A DNA stretch of 64,000 nt from an uncultured Chlorobiaceae bacterium (GTDB taxonomy: Bacteria; Bacteroidota; Chlorobiia; Chlorobiales; Chlorobiaceae), in contig CAIJPS010000083.1 in assembly GCA_903822595.1 (NCBI GenBank), positions 1-64,000 of the forward strand, in the 5' to 3' direction. The notes under the pieces were generated by a model, which saw only the letters and a program-made list of their open reading frames with translations, was not told the DNA's origin and ran no database searches. Shown here piece after piece: positions 1-11,399 of this stretch. The position numbers and the translations under genes are program-made. The first letter of the stretch is position 1; each line of letters begins with the position of its first letter.

Positions 1-1605
1 AGTTATGGGTGAAAAACTCAGTTCAGTACCGTTCATTATCGCATAGAATGATGATGTTCAATGCCTGTCCCGTAGTGCCTAAATTTTTAGGCCCTCCCTT
101 ATTTTGCTTATACTTACAGGGTTTTATGTATGAAGTCAGGAAAGTTGAAACTTTCTGGTTTACCTTCTCCCCGTTTCTGCCGTCTTTCGGCAACATACCG
201 GCCAAATTCAATCAGCCGTGTTTTCTCCGGGTTAAGAGTTAGACCGAATCCGGCGAGCCGTTCCCGCATGGCTGTAAGGAATCTTTCTGCCTCTGATTTG
301 TACTGGAAACCAAGCACACAGTCGTCAGCAAACCTCACAATTATAACATCTCCATTCGGTCGGGTCCGCCTTTCGGACTCTACCCATTCGTCTAATGCGT
401 AGTGAAGATAGATGTTGGCCAACAGTGGAGAAATCACTGATCCCTGCGGTGTACCTACTGTTTGCCGGTGAATCATTCCCTCTTCGCTGTATCCCGTCTT
501 TAGCCATTTGCTGATAAGACGCAATACCCTTTTGTCCCCCACTCTCTTCTTGATGAGTGTCAGTAAAGGTTCATGAGGTATCGTATCAAAAAAGGCTTGT
601 ATATCTACATCAAGAATCCAGCCTATGCGACGGGTCAGTATTCCCGCTGCCAACGCATCCAGTGCTTTGTGTTGATTGCGGTTTGGACGGTATCCGTAGG
701 AAAATCCATAGAATTCCGTTTCGTATATCGGCGTAAGCACGGTGACAACTGCTTGTTGAACAAGTTTGTCCTCTATGGCGGTTATGCCCAACGGGCGTTT
801 CTTGCCATTGTCTTTCGGAATATACGTCCGCAACACTGGTTTTGCGCGGTAGTTGCCTTTGTGGATTTCTTCATGCAGTTTTGGTAAGCGTTCTTCAAGT
901 TGCTTTTCGTATTCCTGCCATGTGACACCATCTATTCCCGGTGCTGCTTTGCGTTTAAGCTCGTAAAAACTTTGACGCAATAACTCCGGTGTGATATGAT
1001 GAAGCAAGGCGGTAAAGCAGCAAGTCTTGTCAGCTTTGGCTCGTGTTCGCACGCCGTCGAGTCCAAACGACACCATTTCCCGGCCCTGTATCCGGATGGT
1101 GGCTTCTTCTTCGGCGTTCCTCTTGGCTGATGTCCTTCCCTCCGTCACCTCCGCTAAAGCAGGGGCTTCTTTGTTCGGTGATTTCTCAGGTACTATGACA
1201 CCATCCGACTCCCGGTTTGCGTCAGCATCAATTCTTCGGGTTTTCTCCTTCATTGATACCACCCTCCTCTCTTTTGCCTTTGATGAGGGAGCTTACCGGG
1301 TCTCCCGATTCCCGTGTAGAAAGCATCCACACATGCGCCAGGTCTCTGACTCCGTCGAAGCCTACCATATCTTGCCATACCGGTACGGTTGATGTTGCAT
1401 TCCCCATATTAGGACAAGGTCTGCCTTCGAATTAAGGTGATTTCGGAGCTCAATACTGTGCCTGCGTGTTCCCCTGTCAACGCTTCCCCATGCCATTGCT
1501 GGTCATCGAGGCATGACTCGGGGCTATGATAGTTGGCTAAACCTTTCATATAAGACTCTTGCATTCTCTACTTCCTACCGGTTTTAATCGGCGCTTTCCC
1601 TAACC
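1..1605 (-). mobile_element. Group II intron, partial
   Basis: Reverse-strand unit made of about 340 non-coding bases (roughly 1263-1605) followed by an intron-encoded reverse transcriptase. The leader just upstream of the ORF reads GGAATCGGGAGACCCGGTAA on the reverse strand, a familiar segment in front of bacterial intron ORFs. The RNA 5' boundary could not be placed exactly because no clear GUGYG start was found. The 3' part (end of the maturase, domains V and VI) is not recognisable in 1-113, so the copy looks truncated and probably cannot splice or move by itself. Confidence 0.72.
114..1262 (-). CDS. ltrA: Group II intron reverse transcriptase/maturase, C-terminally truncated
   Basis: Intron-encoded protein that would reverse-transcribe the intron RNA and assist its splicing. 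Visible RT motifs in order are PGIDGVTWQEYE, RPLGITAIEDKLVQQA, the YGFSYGYRPNRNQHKAL segment, a DVDIQAFFDTIPHE block, TPQGSVISPLLANIYL and the catalytic FADD box. The QG..SP motif is the group II type, not the DGR type. The protein stops after 382 residues in the sequence FNFPDFIHKTL, where full-length relatives read a GFTH-like motif and continue into the X (maturase) and often HNH domains. The N-terminal 75 residues are charged and poorly conserved. Truncation by deletion or a later insertion is the likely explanation. Confidence 0.85.
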   Translation of the reverse strand: MVSMKEKTRRIDADANRESDGVIVPEKSPNKEAPALAEVTEGRTSAKRNAEEEATIRIQGREMVSFGLDGVRTRAKADKTCCFTALLHHITPELLRQSFYELKRKAAPGIDGVTWQEYEKQLEERLPKLHEEIHKGNYRAKPVLRTYIPKDNGKKRPLGITAIEDKLVQQAVVTVLTPIYETEFYGFSYGYRPNRNQHKALDALAAGILTRRIGWILDVDIQAFFDTIPHEPLLTLIKKRVGDKRVLRLISKWLKTGYSEEGMIHRQTVGTPQGSVISPLLANIYLHYALDEWVESERRTRPNGDVIIVRFADDCVLGFQYKSEAERFLTAMRERLAGFGLTLNPEKTRLIEFGRYVAERRQKRGEGKPESFNFPDFIHKTL

Positions 1606-1610
1606 CCCCT

Positions 1611-2099
1611 TTGACGATTACTGAAACACATCAACTGCCCTACGTCAGCAGACATAATCCGGCTGATTTTCCAGCTTCCTGGTCCTCTTATGCCTTGACC
1701 GGGTACAATGGAACTCTTCCCAACAAATTTCTTCTGGACACATTCGCATGGAAGACACGGCCTTGTTGCCAGTTTATAAGTGGCACGCTGACCATTTACT
1801 ATCAGCCTATCCAGGGCGGACATGGGGATAACTCCTCTCAGGCAGGTGATGCGGGGAATGACAGTTGGTTTATTTACAAAAACGGTGTTCAGCAAGCAAG
1901 TGGCTTTCTTTATTCCACCACCACTCCTCCTTATAAATTTGCAGCAGGTTCAGGGCCCTATACCAAAGTAATCAACCTGACCGCTGCCATGGTGGATTGT
2001 AACCAATTGAGCTTCGGTGTTCAGGATGATACCAAAGTGATATCGGCAAAAATCAATCTCACCTACTGCTGTGTGAATGAGGGATGCGGAAAGAATTAA
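1611..2099 (+). CDS. Unrecognised protein, probable 3' gene fragment next to the intron
   Basis: A 162-codon reading frame with no ATG; the first usable codon is a TTG at 1611, and the frame is open back to a stop at 1551. There is no signal peptide. The product is rich in Thr, Ser, Tyr and Asn and has paired cysteines (CCQF near the middle, TYCC and CGKN at the end), with alternating beta-type segments, which fits an extracellular beta-sandwich domain. I do not recognise the family. It starts almost exactly where the intron RNA ends, so it may be the downstream part of a gene that the intron interrupted. Confidence 0.45.
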   Translation: MTITETHQLPYVSRHNPADFPASWSSYALTGYNGTLPNKFLLDTFAWKTRPCCQFISGTLTIYYQPIQGGHGDNSSQAGDAGNDSWFIYKNGVQQASGFLYSTTTPPYKFAAGSGPYTKVINLTAAMVDCNQLSFGVQDDTKVISAKINLTYCCVNEGCGKN

Positions 2100-2152
2100 T
2101 TTCACTTGCGGCACTCTGTCTCAACGCGCAAAGAGAATGAATGAATCATTAT

Positions 2153-2181
2153 GCGGCGGGGTAGTAGAAAACCCCCGCTGC
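2153..2181. terminator. Possible bidirectional hairpin between the fragment and rpoD
   Basis: Inverted repeat GCGGCGGGG / CCCCGCTGC (one G-T wobble) with a ten-base loop in the space between two convergent genes. There is no strong U-run, so it is only a candidate terminator. Confidence 0.35.
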
Positions 2182-2257
2182 ACTCTTCCATTGAACCGCA
2201 TCAAGGGGTAAACAATTCTGACGGAACCACTCACACCTTGCACTGCAGCTCAAAAAA

Positions 2258-3157
2258 TCAGCTTCCGATGTACTCCTTCAAAATCTTGCTGTATGCCGAC
2301 TGACGAAGCCTGCGGATCGCCTTTTCCTTGATCTGACGGACACGTTCGCGGGTCAGTCGGAACTTCTCACCGATCTCTTCAAGGGTAAGAGGGTTATCCA
2401 TACCTATTCCAAAGTAGGATTTGATGACATCAGCTTCACGCGGGGCAAGAACGGAGAGGGAGCGCTCTACCTCAAGGGTGAGTGAATCGCGGTTCAAGCC
2501 GTAATCAGGCAGATGGCCATCGTTTTGCAGCACATCAAGCAGACGGTTATCGTCACCCTGCGCAAAAGGGGCATCAACGGAAACATGTCGTCCTGCAATT
2601 TTCAGGGTATCGGCAACGTCCTGCGAATCCATTTCAAGCAAGGTGGCCAGTTCCCTTGTGTTCGGATCACGTTCAAATTCCTGTTCCAGTTGGCTGTAAG
2701 CTTTGCTGATCTTGTTGAGTGTTCCTACCCGGTTCAGGGGAAGCCGTACAATTCGTGACTGTTCGGCCAGAGCCTGGAGAATGGACTGGCGAATCCACCA
2801 TACCGCATAAGAGATAAACTTGAATCCGCGGGTTTCATCAAACCTCTTGGCGGCCTTGATAAGACCAAGATTTCCTTCATTGATCAGGTCACCGAGGGTG
2901 AGCCCCTGATTCTGATACTGCTTCGCTACAGAAACAACAAAGCGCAGGTTACCCTTGATCAGCTTGTCAAGAGCGCGTTTCGCCCTCTTGTATTCGGTCG
3001 TATCGACCGGCATATCAAAACCCTCTTTGATCGCCTTGGTCAGTTTGACCTCATCTTCAGCGGTCAACAGGTCGTATTTTCCAATCTCCTGCAGGTAACG
3101 ATCAAGAGAGAGGCTCTCACGATTGGTTATCTGTTTGCTTATTTTAAGTTGCCTCAT
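2258..3157 (-). CDS. rpoD: Primary RNA polymerase sigma factor (sigma-70/RpoD)
   Basis: Directs RNA polymerase to housekeeping promoters. At 299 residues it is short because region 1.1 and the non-conserved insert are missing, as in other Chlorobi/Bacteroidetes RpoD proteins. Region 1.2 is [19 protein letters not shown], region 2 contains [20 protein letters not shown] and the -10 recognition helix [14 protein letters not shown], region 3 follows, and region 4 ends in the -35 helix [18 protein letters not shown]. The conserved region 2 supports the primary rather than an alternative factor. It is the last gene of the clpP-valS-rpoD reverse-strand group, about 174 bases after valS. Confidence 0.96.
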   Translation of the reverse strand: MRQLKISKQITNRESLSLDRYLQEIGKYDLLTAEDEVKLTKAIKEGFDMPVDTTEYKRAKRALDKLIKGNLRFVVSVAKQYQNQGLTLGDLINEGNLGLIKAAKRFDETRGFKFISYAVWWIRQSILQALAEQSRIVRLPLNRVGTLNKISKAYSQLEQEFERDPNTRELATLLEMDSQDVADTLKIAGRHVSVDAPFAQGDDNRLLDVLQNDGHLPDYGLNRDSLTLEVERSLSVLAPREADVIKSYFGIGMDNPLTLEEIGEKFRLTRERVRQIKEKAIRRLRQSAYSKILKEYIGS

Positions 3158-3331
3158 GTATAACTTCTCCTTGCGAGCTTCTGCGTTTTAAACATTCCCT
3201 GATGGTTTGCGTAACAAACCGGAAAAGTCGGAAGATATCATTTCAGACTGATTAAATCTAAAAAAAAGAGCTTTTTTCTTCTCTCCACAACCCTCGGGGA
3301 TCCTCAGACAGCTTCGGCAAGCTTTCCACCC

Positions 3332-6043
3332 TCATTCACTGAGAATGGCAAGATTGCTGCTGAGCTTTTCGAGGTTATCCTCCGCCTCCCTGAGTTTTTC
3401 ACGCTCTTTTGCAATGACATCCGGAGGTGCATTGTCCGCAAATCCCCCGCTTGCCAATTTCCTGTGAATCGAGCTGACATAAGAAGCAATGTTATCGATC
3501 TCCTTTCGAAGTCTGGCACGTTCCTTATCGAATGATATCAACCCCTCAAGCAGCACAAATAGTTCATTACCCTCAACCACGGAACCCGCAGCATGCGGTG
3601 GGCGCTCTGTATCAGCCATGAGTTGCGGTATGCATTGACCAAGCGCTGCAATCAGCGGAAGATTGTTTTCGATGATCAGCCGATCCTCCTCACTGGCTGG
3701 CCTGAGCAAAACCTCTGCCCGGCTGCTGTGGGGAACACCAAAGAGCGAGCGGAGACTTCTGACCTCGGTTACCAGCTTTTGTATAACGGAAAAACCACGG
3801 AGATCGGCTCCTGCAAATCCACTGTTTGAAAGGGGCATCGGAGAGAGGGCAACACTCTCATCAGTCGAACGCTGGAGCACCTGATGCCATATCTCGTCGG
3901 TAAGAAAAGGCATCACCGGATGCAGTGCCTTCAGTGTACCCTCAAGCACATGAATTGCAAGGCAAACCGTCTGTTGAGCATCCTCACGTGTCAACTCCCC
4001 TGAAAGCCTGACCTTCAGGGCTTCGAGATACCAGTCGCAATAGTCGCGCCAGAAAAAGTCATAGAGATTTTTGACGATATCATTGACCCTGAACTGAGTG
4101 AAGGAGTTGTGATAGCGGTCAAGCATACCATGATATCCGGCCAAGAGCCACTGGCCAGCAAGATCATCTGTTATGGAAAGAGGATCAAAATTGAGGTAAA
4201 CGGCTGAAAACTCTTCATGATCACGGAAATATTTCTCCCGCTGCATGAAGACCAGACGGGAAGCGTTCCATATTTTGGTGGCAAAATTCCGTCCGAGTTC
4301 ACACTTTTCCTCGCCGAACAGGACATCCTGACCAAGAGGGGCAATGTAGATGATGGTGAAACGCAGGGCATCGGTGCCATAGGTATCCATCACCTTGATC
4401 GGGTCAGGTGAATTACCGAGTGACTTTGAGAGCTTGCGCCCCTTCATGTCACGAATAATGCTGGTAAAGTAGACGTCGCGGAAAGGAACCGTCCCCTTGA
4501 AATAGAGACCGGCCATGACCATTCTGGCAACCCAGAAAAAAATGATGTCCGGCCCGGTTACCAGCGTATCGGTGGGATAAAAGGCTCTGAGATCATCATT
4601 GTCGCTCTGCCTCTCTGTCCAGCCAAGCGTTGTCAGCGGCCAGAGCCACGAAGAGAACCAGGTGTCGAGCACATCATCGTCCTGCACCAGTTTGTCGGTA
4701 CCGGCAAGATGACAGGCCTCTTCGAAGGATGCGGCAACCCAAACCTTGCCTTCGCCGTCGTACCAGGCTGGAATGCGGTGCCCCCACCAGAGCTGACGGG
4801 AGATACACCAGTCACGGATATTGCCCATCCAGTGGCGGTAGGTGTTGATCCAGTGCGGAGGATGGAAGCGTATTTCACCGTCATTGACCACCTGCAGGGC
4901 AGCTTCGGCCAGAGGTTTCATCTTGACAAACCACTGCTCGGAAAGATAGGGTTCAACAACCACATCTGCCCGTTCGGAGTAACCGACATTGTGTTCATAC
5001 TCCTCAACACGGACAAGATCGCCAAGCTCTTCGAGATCCTTTAGAATTTTTTCGCGGGCAACGAACCGATCCATGCCGCCATAGCCGAACTCGTCAGTCA
5101 TTTTACCATCTTTACCGACAACCGAAAGAATCGGAAGATTATGGCGTTTGGCAACCTCGTAGTCGTTGGCATCATGTGCCGGAGTAATTTTCAGCGCCCC
5201 GGTACCAAATTCAATATCGACATAGTCATCAGCAATAATGGGAATATAGCGCCCTGCAACCGGCACGATGGCAAGCTCACCCACCAGATCGGCATAACGG
5301 GGATCGGCGGGGTTGACGGCAATGGCAACGTCGGCGAGAATGGTTTCAGGCCTGACGGTAGCAATGGTAATGAAGCGGCCGGGATGGCTGACAAGGGCAT
5401 ACTGCACATAGACCAGCTTGTCCTTGCGCGACTTCATGATCACCTCTTCATCCGAGAGCGCGGTCTGTGAAACGGGGCACCAGTTGATAATACGGGTACC
5501 ACGGTAAATAAGACCGTCACGGTAAAGAGTGATGAAGGCATTGATAACCGCTTTTGAGGCGCTTTCATCCATGGTAAAGAGGTTGCGCCGCCAGTCACAG
5601 GAGATGCCGAGACGACGCAGTTGACGGAGAATGAGATCGCCGTACTCATTCCTCCAATCCCAGACATGGCCAAGGAACTCCTTGCGTCCGAGATCATGTC
5701 GGGTTATCCCCTCTTTTTTTAGCTTGCGCTCTACCACTGTCTGCGTTGCAATACCTGCATGATCGGTACCGGGAAGCCACAACGCCTCTTTGCCCGTCAT
5801 GCGGCTGTAGCGGATAAAAATATCCTGCAGGGTATGGTTCAGCACATGGCCAAGCGTCAGACTTCCCGTCACATTGGGGGGAGGCATAAGGACGGTATAG
5901 GGCTTATTTCCCTTTTCCAGCACGCGCGAGCTTTCGGCATGGAAACTGCCGAGTGCCTCCCAGTGCGCACTTCCCCAACGCTCTTCGACATCGCGATGAT
6001 TATAACTTTTTTCCAGATTGAATACTTCGGTCTGATCACTCAT
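3332..6043 (-). CDS. valS: Valyl-tRNA synthetase
   Basis: Charges tRNA-Val with valine in the cytoplasm. It is a class I synthetase of 903 residues, the usual length. The HIGH-type motif is in [18 protein letters not shown] and the KMSKS-type loop reads [13 protein letters not shown]1 editing domain ([17 protein letters not shown]) lies between them, and the last 80 or so residues form the charged coiled-coil arm typical of ValS ([15 protein letters not shown] onward). The start at 6043 gives a normal N terminus ([20 protein letters not shown]). It lies 17 bases downstream of clpP and is probably cotranscribed with it. Confidence 0.97.
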   Translation of the reverse strand: MSDQTEVFNLEKSYNHRDVEERWGSAHWEALGSFHAESSRVLEKGNKPYTVLMPPPNVTGSLTLGHVLNHTLQDIFIRYSRMTGKEALWLPGTDHAGIATQTVVERKLKKEGITRHDLGRKEFLGHVWDWRNEYGDLILRQLRRLGISCDWRRNLFTMDESASKAVINAFITLYRDGLIYRGTRIINWCPVSQTALSDEEVIMKSRKDKLVYVQYALVSHPGRFITIATVRPETILADVAIAVNPADPRYADLVGELAIVPVAGRYIPIIADDYVDIEFGTGALKITPAHDANDYEVAKRHNLPILSVVGKDGKMTDEFGYGGMDRFVAREKILKDLEELGDLVRVEEYEHNVGYSERADVVVEPYLSEQWFVKMKPLAEAALQVVNDGEIRFHPPHWINTYRHWMGNIRDWCISRQLWWGHRIPAWYDGEGKVWVAASFEEACHLAGTDKLVQDDDVLDTWFSSWLWPLTTLGWTERQSDNDDLRAFYPTDTLVTGPDIIFFWVARMVMAGLYFKGTVPFRDVYFTSIIRDMKGRKLSKSLGNSPDPIKVMDTYGTDALRFTIIYIAPLGQDVLFGEEKCELGRNFATKIWNASRLVFMQREKYFRDHEEFSAVYLNFDPLSITDDLAGQWLLAGYHGMLDRYHNSFTQFRVNDIVKNLYDFFWRDYCDWYLEALKVRLSGELTREDAQQTVCLAIHVLEGTLKALHPVMPFLTDEIWHQVLQRSTDESVALSPMPLSNSGFAGADLRGFSVIQKLVTEVRSLRSLFGVPHSSRAEVLLRPASEEDRLIIENNLPLIAALGQCIPQLMADTERPPHAAGSVVEGNELFVLLEGLISFDKERARLRKEIDNIASYVSSIHRKLASGGFADNAPPDVIAKEREKLREAEDNLEKLSSNLAILSE

Positions 6044-6060
6044 GATAACATCGGTCGGGG

Positions 6061-6738
6061 TTAGTCCTTCTTTTCTGGCAGCGGACGTTTCTGGAAAATG
6101 GCATCGATAATGCCGTAATCAAGCGCTTCAGTGGCATTCATCCAGCGATCCCGTTCTGAATCTTCACGTATTTTCTGCACATCTTTGCCTGTATGGCTTG
6201 CGAGCAGTTCATCGAGCAACGTGCGGATCTTCTCTATCTCCCTCGCCTGTATAACAATATCGGTCTCCTGACCATGTGCTCCACCGGATGGCTGATGAAT
6301 CATGATTCTTGAATGGGGAAGCGATGCCCGCTTGCCTTTTGCTCCGCTGGCAAGCAGAAATGCACCCATGCTTGCCGCCATACCGACACAGACGGTCGAG
6401 ACATCGGGACGGATATACTGCATGGTGTCGTATATACCGAGACCAGCAGAGACACTGCCACCCGGAGAGTTGACATAGATGTAAATATCGCGTTCAGGAT
6501 CTTCTGACTCGAGAAAAATAAGCTGGGCCATGATCAGGCCAGCCACATGCTCGTCAATCCCGCTGCCGAGAAAGATAATGCGTTCACGTAAAAGCCGTGA
6601 AAAAATATCGAACGCCCGCTCTCCCCGCCCTGAAGTTTCTATAACCATGGGCACAAGAGTGTTGGTAATCCCCTCTTCTATAGCCCCGGAATACATTTTT
6701 TTGGCATGATGCTCAAAACCGAAATTAATATTTGCCAT
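6061..6738 (-). CDS. clpP: ATP-dependent Clp protease proteolytic subunit
   Basis: Serine peptidase that forms the 14-mer chamber working with ClpX or ClpA. The catalytic triad is visible as Ser123 in [12 protein letters not shown], His148 in [11 protein letters not shown] and Asp197 in [16 protein letters not shown]. Length (225 residues) is slightly above average because of about 25 N-terminal residues ([15 protein letters not shown]) that are likely processed. It is the first gene of a clpP-valS group and is divergent from thyX, with about 250 bases between their start codons for both promoters. Confidence 0.96.
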   Translation of the reverse strand: MANINFGFEHHAKKMYSGAIEEGITNTLVPMVIETSGRGERAFDIFSRLLRERIIFLGSGIDEHVAGLIMAQLIFLESEDPERDIYIYVNSPGGSVSAGLGIYDTMQYIRPDVSTVCVGMAASMGAFLLASGAKGKRASLPHSRIMIHQPSGGAHGQETDIVIQAREIEKIRTLLDELLASHTGKDVQKIREDSERDRWMNATEALDYGIIDAIFQKRPLPEKKD

Positions 6739-6986
6739 AACTGCCCTGTCGTTTGAGTTTGGTAAGTCTTTATTAAAAGCACACAGAGATCGGATCGGCT
6801 TTACTTCTCATGCAGCCAAAAATCCGAATTTCCGATACGAATGGTTAAAATACGTAGTGATAACAACAAATCAAGAATTACGGTTCCAATTAGCAAAAAA
6901 GGATGCTTTCCGCCAAAACGGAAGGACAGGTAAAATGCATCTATTTCTTTATATTGCTTTTCAATACAAACAAAACATTGAGGAAT

Positions 6987-7637
6987 ATGCAGGTACGGCT
7001 TATCTCGGTCACCTCTCCGCTTATCCAGGTTGATAATCAGCCACTCTCACCTGAAGGACTTATCGCTTACTGCGCAAGAGTATCAAGCCCTCATCAGGAG
7101 ACGCCCGATTATGAGAAGCTGCTCGCGTATTGTATTGCGCACAAGCACTGGAGTGTCTTTGAAATGGTTGATATGACCGTTGAAATTGTGACATCCAGGG
7201 CCATTTCGCCACAGATTCTTCGACACAAAAGCTTTCAGTTTCAAGAGTTCTCACAACGTTATGCCAAAGCTCAGGAGATCGAGCGATACCAACCGAGACG
7301 CCAGGACAGCAAGAACAGGCAGAACTCGCTGAATGATCTTGACGAAGAGACAAGAATATGGTTTGATGAAGCGCAGGAACGCATTGCCCGATTGACGCTT
7401 GAAGAGTACAACACGGCTCTTGAAAAGGGTATTGCAAAGGAGTGTGCACGAGTACTCCTGCCAATGGCTACCCAGACAAAACTCTATATGAAGGGCTCTG
7501 TCAGAAGCTGGATCCACTATCTGGAGGTACGAACCGACAAAAGCACACAGCAGGAACACCAGGAAATTGCCCTTGCCATCAAAAAAATTTTCATGGAACA
7601 ATTCCCTGTTACAGCGAAAGCGCTCGCCTGGAGCTAA
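6987..7637 (+). CDS. thyX: Flavin-dependent thymidylate synthase
   Basis: Makes dTMP from dUMP with methylene-tetrahydrofolate, FAD and NADPH. The signature loop is present as [14 protein letters not shown]; the usual second arginine of RHRxxSxNExSxRY is a lysine here. I chose ATG 6987 ([11 protein letters not shown]), which has TGAGGA just upstream, over an in-frame ATG at 6903 that would add 28 unconserved residues. The resulting 216-residue length is normal. The 3' end overlaps the convergent accD gene by four bases. Confidence 0.94.
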   Translation: MQVRLISVTSPLIQVDNQPLSPEGLIAYCARVSSPHQETPDYEKLLAYCIAHKHWSVFEMVDMTVEIVTSRAISPQILRHKSFQFQEFSQRYAKAQEIERYQPRRQDSKNRQNSLNDLDEETRIWFDEAQERIARLTLEEYNTALEKGIAKECARVLLPMATQTKLYMKGSVRSWIHYLEVRTDKSTQQEHQEIALAIKKIFMEQFPVTAKALAWS

Positions 7638-8473
7638 ACCTTCAGCATACCCAGTAAACTGGTCAACTCACTTTTCAGATCCCTGCGATGAATAATGCGA
7701 TCGAGAAAGCCATGTTCAAGCAGAAATTCGGCCCGCTGAAACCCTTCAGGCAGATCCCTTTTGATGGTATCGCGGATCACTCTTGGGCCTGCAAACCCGA
7801 TAAGGGCTTTCGGCTCACTGATATTGATATCGCCAAGCATGGCAAAGGAAGCGCTGATACCTCCCATCGTCGGATCCGTCATCAGGGAGATAAACGGCAG
7901 TTTTCTTTCACTCAATCGAGTCAGTCTCGCTGCGGTTTTGGCCATCTGCATGAGGCTGAAGGCCCCCTCCATCATCCTCGCTCCACCCGACTGGGAAATC
8001 ACCAGAAGTGGAGCGTCAAGCTGGAGTGACATATCAACAGCACGCGCTATTTTTTCACCGACCACCGATCCCATGGAACCTCCGATAAAGCCAAAATCCA
8101 TAGCCGAAACAACAAGGGTACTTCCGCCACTCTCTCCATAGGCATTGCGGCAAGCTTCAGTTTTTCCGCTTTTTTCAATGGTATCATGCACACGGTCTGG
8201 ATATTTTTTCGTATCGATAAAGCCGAGAGGGTCGGCTGAACGCAAATGATCATCAAACTCGGAGTACTTGTCGTCGTCGAAAAGAAGTGAGAAATATTTA
8301 TAGGGAGATATTCTGAAATGGTGACTGCATTCCGAACAGGTAAAGAAATGATCTTCAAACTGTTTTTTGTGAAGCATAGCTCCACACTCTTCACATTTCC
8401 ACCACAACCCTTCCGGCATATCACGCTTGTCGGTCGGACGTATCGAGGGTTTTACCCGTTTAAACCAAGCCAT
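7634..8473 (-). CDS. accD: Acetyl-CoA carboxylase carboxyltransferase, beta subunit
   Basis: Transfers the carboxyl group from biotin to acetyl-CoA, the first step of fatty acid synthesis, as part of the AccA2D2 complex. An N-terminal zinc ribbon (CEEC near residue 27, CSEC about 20 residues later) precedes the crotonase-fold carboxyltransferase domain with [20 protein letters not shown] and a [18 protein letters not shown] stretch. ATG 8473 ([11 protein letters not shown]) is the classical start; a TTG two codons upstream is less likely. It is divergent from the patatin-type gene at 8570. Confidence 0.96.
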   Translation of the reverse strand: MAWFKRVKPSIRPTDKRDMPEGLWWKCEECGAMLHKKQFEDHFFTCSECSHHFRISPYKYFSLLFDDDKYSEFDDHLRSADPLGFIDTKKYPDRVHDTIEKSGKTEACRNAYGESGGSTLVVSAMDFGFIGGSMGSVVGEKIARAVDMSLQLDAPLLVISQSGGARMMEGAFSLMQMAKTAARLTRLSERKLPFISLMTDPTMGGISASFAMLGDINISEPKALIGFAGPRVIRDTIKRDLPEGFQRAEFLLEHGFLDRIIHRRDLKSELTSLLGMLKV

Positions 8474-8569
8474 TTTCAAAATGAGATATAAAGATTATAC
8501 ATTAAAGCTGAAGATAGGAAGTCCGCATGAGATCTCAAAAGCAGCCGGAAGAAAGAGCCCTTATCACAG

Positions 8570-11332
8570 ATGTATGAATCAGGAGCGCCACCATTGTTGA
8601 ATGTCAGGACAATTTTCTGCATAGCGGCACTCTTTGCCGTTTTCGTAACGGAGATGACATATTCCGATGCCACGGTTTGGTCGGCCACCATTGTCTATCC
8701 CGATACGCTTAAACTCCCCATGCGCCGCTATGCTCTGCGCCATGCAATGAGGCCGGCAAGACAAACTGTCGGCCTTGCCTTGTCAGGCGGCGGTGCCAAT
8801 GCTCTTTCTCAGATAGGTATACTCAAAGCCCTTGATGAAGAAAAGGTGCCCATCGATTTTATTGCTGGCACAAGCATGGGTGCCATCATCGGAGCTTTGT
8901 ACAGTTGCGGATACAGCCCTGATGAACTTGAAGAGATCGCCAATAACCTGCCATGGCAATCCATGATCTCTCTCCACAAGGATTATACCCGCTCAAACAT
9001 CTTTCTTGAACAACAGAAAATCCGCGACCGGGCTTCCATTGCAATCCGTTTCGACAAGCTGAAACTTCTGATACCGAAGTCACTGAATTCAGCCCAGGCA
9101 CTGACAAAAAAAATTGACCTTCTGGTTTTGAATGGTATTTATAAGGCCTCCGGTGACTTTTCAAAACTGCCGATCAATTTCAGGGCAGTAACGGCCGACC
9201 TGGTGTCCGGAAGGCGTATCACCCTTACCTCCGGCTCTCTGTCAGAAGCAATACGGGCAAGCAGCACGATTCCGATTCTTTTCGAACCAATCATCCGTAA
9301 CGGCTATCAACTGGTTGATGGAGGACTCGTTGCAAATCTTCCGGTCGATGAACTTGACAGTGTCAATGCAAACTATAAAATTGCCGTTGATACACACGGC
9401 AGCATGTACGCCACTGGCGGCGAACTTGATCTTCCCTGGAAAGCCGCCGACCAAACCATGACCATACTGACACAACTTCAGTATCCTGCGCAGTTGGCAA
9501 AAGCCGACATTGTCATAACTCCCGACCTCACTGAACATAAGGCTACCGATTTTTCTGATATCAAGGCTCTTGTAGAGGCCGGGTACACGAAAGGAAAAGT
9601 TTTTGCAGAAACCATAAAACACCGTATAGAAAACAACAATCACAGCAGCATCGCAATCGGTGCCTATGCAAAAAACATTCTTTTTGTGGAAGAGCGTCCG
9701 GAATTCCGGGCACACTCTCTTCTTGCTTCATCCATTGTCCGTAATGCAACTGACCTGTCCAAGACTCTTCGAGAGCTCCTCGAAACCGATCTTTACACCA
9801 AGGTCTATGCCGAAGTGGATGACCAGCAAAAAACAGTGGTATTTCACCTGGAACCATTGCCCGGAATAAAAAAAATAACCGTGACGGGCGGGCCGCCTGA
9901 TGCACTTTCGCCCGAAGAGATTGCTTCCTGTTTCAGACCCCTGATAGAAGCACTCCCGACCAATGCTGCCGGGACAAAAGCGCTTGAAGCACTGGTAAAA
10001 AAATACAGAAAAAAGGGATATAGCCTTGTCACTATCGAAACCAGCTCCATGGAAAGCGGCACGCTCAAAGTGAACCTCTCTTCGGGAAAACCGGACAATA
10101 TTGAGATACGCCGTGACAAGAATGTCACCGGCATAACTCCCATAGAGCGGGAAATCAAAATCGATACAACAAACCCGTTCAGCATCCAAAAGGCTGAAGA
10201 ATCGATCGATAACCTCTACGAAACGGGAGTTTTCAGTCGTGTCTCCATCTCAGAAGCATCACCTGAGACCTCCAAGCCCTTTGTAAGTAAGGACCTGCAA
10301 TTTTCTCTTGAAGAAAAACCATCGTCCGTTCTCCGGCTCGGATTGCGTTACGATGAAACAAACAACGCCCAGTTTCTCCTCGATGTCAGAAACGAAAATC
10401 TCGCCGGAACAACCAGTTCAATCGGTGGCTGGCTGAAAGCAGGAAGAAAAAGCAACCTCGTCAACCTTGAGTTCAATATGCCGCGTATCGGACCCTCCCA
10501 TTTGACGATGTCTTCACGCCTCTTTTATGACCAGCATCTCTTTGAAAACCGTAATGCAGAAGGCGATACCAAAAATTATGGAATCCAGAAATACGGCTTT
10601 AGCCCGGCTTTCGGTATAAGAATCAGAAAAAACGGGCAATTTATTGCCGATATGACCCTGCAAAATTCACAATCCTATGCTGAAAAAAGTAACGGCACGG
10701 CACTGAACACAGCAAGTACCAATATGCTCTCCATCGGCACACAGTTTACCCTTGATTCAAGAGACAATCCGCTGATTCCCGAGTCAGGTACTTATACGAA
10801 CTTCAGATATTCAATGACTCCGATACTGCTCGACAACCATGATATCTTCTGGCAGGTATCCGGCAACCACGAAGAAAACATCCGGCTTGGGAGCAAAACA
10901 ACACTGCAACTTTCAGGGCTATTTGGTCTAAGCAGCAGTAACATGCCTCTGTCGGAGAAATTTTTCCTCGGGGGAGCGGGAACAACCTACAGCCAGCGCT
11001 TCATAGGGCTGAAAGAAAACGACCTGCCCTGCAATAATATGGCGGCGGCCGGAATGCACCTGCGCTACAAGCCCTCATTCGCTATCCTCTTTCCGGCTTC
11101 GCTGCTCGTGCACTACAATGTCGGAAATGTCTGGAAAGAGATTGATGACATCTCTTCAACACATCTTATTCACGGCATCGGAACCAGCATGATATGGGAG
11201 ACCCCTCTCGGCCCGACAAGGTTCACCGTTTCAAAGGCTTTTCCCTTTGCTGAAGAGGCCCGCAATATCGAGTCCACATCGTTAAGATTTTCAGATACAA
11301 TCTTTTATTTCAGTATTGGCCATAACTTTTGA
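8570..11332 (+). CDS. Patatin-like phospholipase fused to POTRA and BamA-type beta-barrel
   Basis: An outer-membrane protein of 920 residues that resembles the PlpD type Vd secretion proteins. A hydrophobic signal-like segment covers residues 10-30. The patatin domain (about 65-340) has the oxyanion loop LSGGGANA, the nucleophile Ser102 in GTSMG and Asp250 in DGG, so the lipase dyad is intact. POTRA-like repeats (about 415-570, [20 protein letters not shown] and [15 protein letters not shown]) and a C-terminal 16-strand surface-antigen barrel follow, ending in FYFSIGHNF with a terminal aromatic residue. The lipase may be exported through its own barrel or act at the envelope. The substrate is unknown. 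Confidence 0.9.
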   Translation: MYESGAPPLLNVRTIFCIAALFAVFVTEMTYSDATVWSATIVYPDTLKLPMRRYALRHAMRPARQTVGLALSGGGANALSQIGILKALDEEKVPIDFIAGTSMGAIIGALYSCGYSPDELEEIANNLPWQSMISLHKDYTRSNIFLEQQKIRDRASIAIRFDKLKLLIPKSLNSAQALTKKIDLLVLNGIYKASGDFSKLPINFRAVTADLVSGRRITLTSGSLSEAIRASSTIPILFEPIIRNGYQLVDGGLVANLPVDELDSVNANYKIAVDTHGSMYATGGELDLPWKAADQTMTILTQLQYPAQLAKADIVITPDLTEHKATDFSDIKALVEAGYTKGKVFAETIKHRIENNNHSSIAIGAYAKNILFVEERPEFRAHSLLASSIVRNATDLSKTLRELLETDLYTKVYAEVDDQQKTVVFHLEPLPGIKKITVTGGPPDALSPEEIASCFRPLIEALPTNAAGTKALEALVKKYRKKGYSLVTIETSSMESGTLKVNLSSGKPDNIEIRRDKNVTGITPIEREIKIDTTNPFSIQKAEESIDNLYETGVFSRVSISEASPETSKPFVSKDLQFSLEEKPSSVLRLGLRYDETNNAQFLLDVRNENLAGTTSSIGGWLKAGRKSNLVNLEFNMPRIGPSHLTMSSRLFYDQHLFENRNAEGDTKNYGIQKYGFSPAFGIRIRKNGQFIADMTLQNSQSYAEKSNGTALNTASTNMLSIGTQFTLDSRDNPLIPESGTYTNFRYSMTPILLDNHDIFWQVSGNHEENIRLGSKTTLQLSGLFGLSSSNMPLSEKFFLGGAGTTYSQRFIGLKENDLPCNNMAAAGMHLRYKPSFAILFPASLLVHYNVGNVWKEIDDISSTHLIHGIGTSMIWETPLGPTRFTVSKAFPFAEEARNIESTSLRFSDTIFYFSIGHNF

Positions 11333-11399
11333 GCTGTTCTTTTTTGTATTTTTACGCACCCGAAGAGACCATGACACATCAGACACCGAAAACATACTC

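Noticed and set aside
77-92. Small hairpin GCCTAAA TT TTTAGGC near the left end
   Set aside because: Too short and AT-rich to call as the intron domain V or an IS end.
114-1262. The reverse transcriptase as the missing DGR reverse transcriptase
   Set aside because: Its QGSVISP and FADD context and the intron RNA leader are group II features, and DGR reverse transcriptases have a different QG..SQ-type motif and are shorter.
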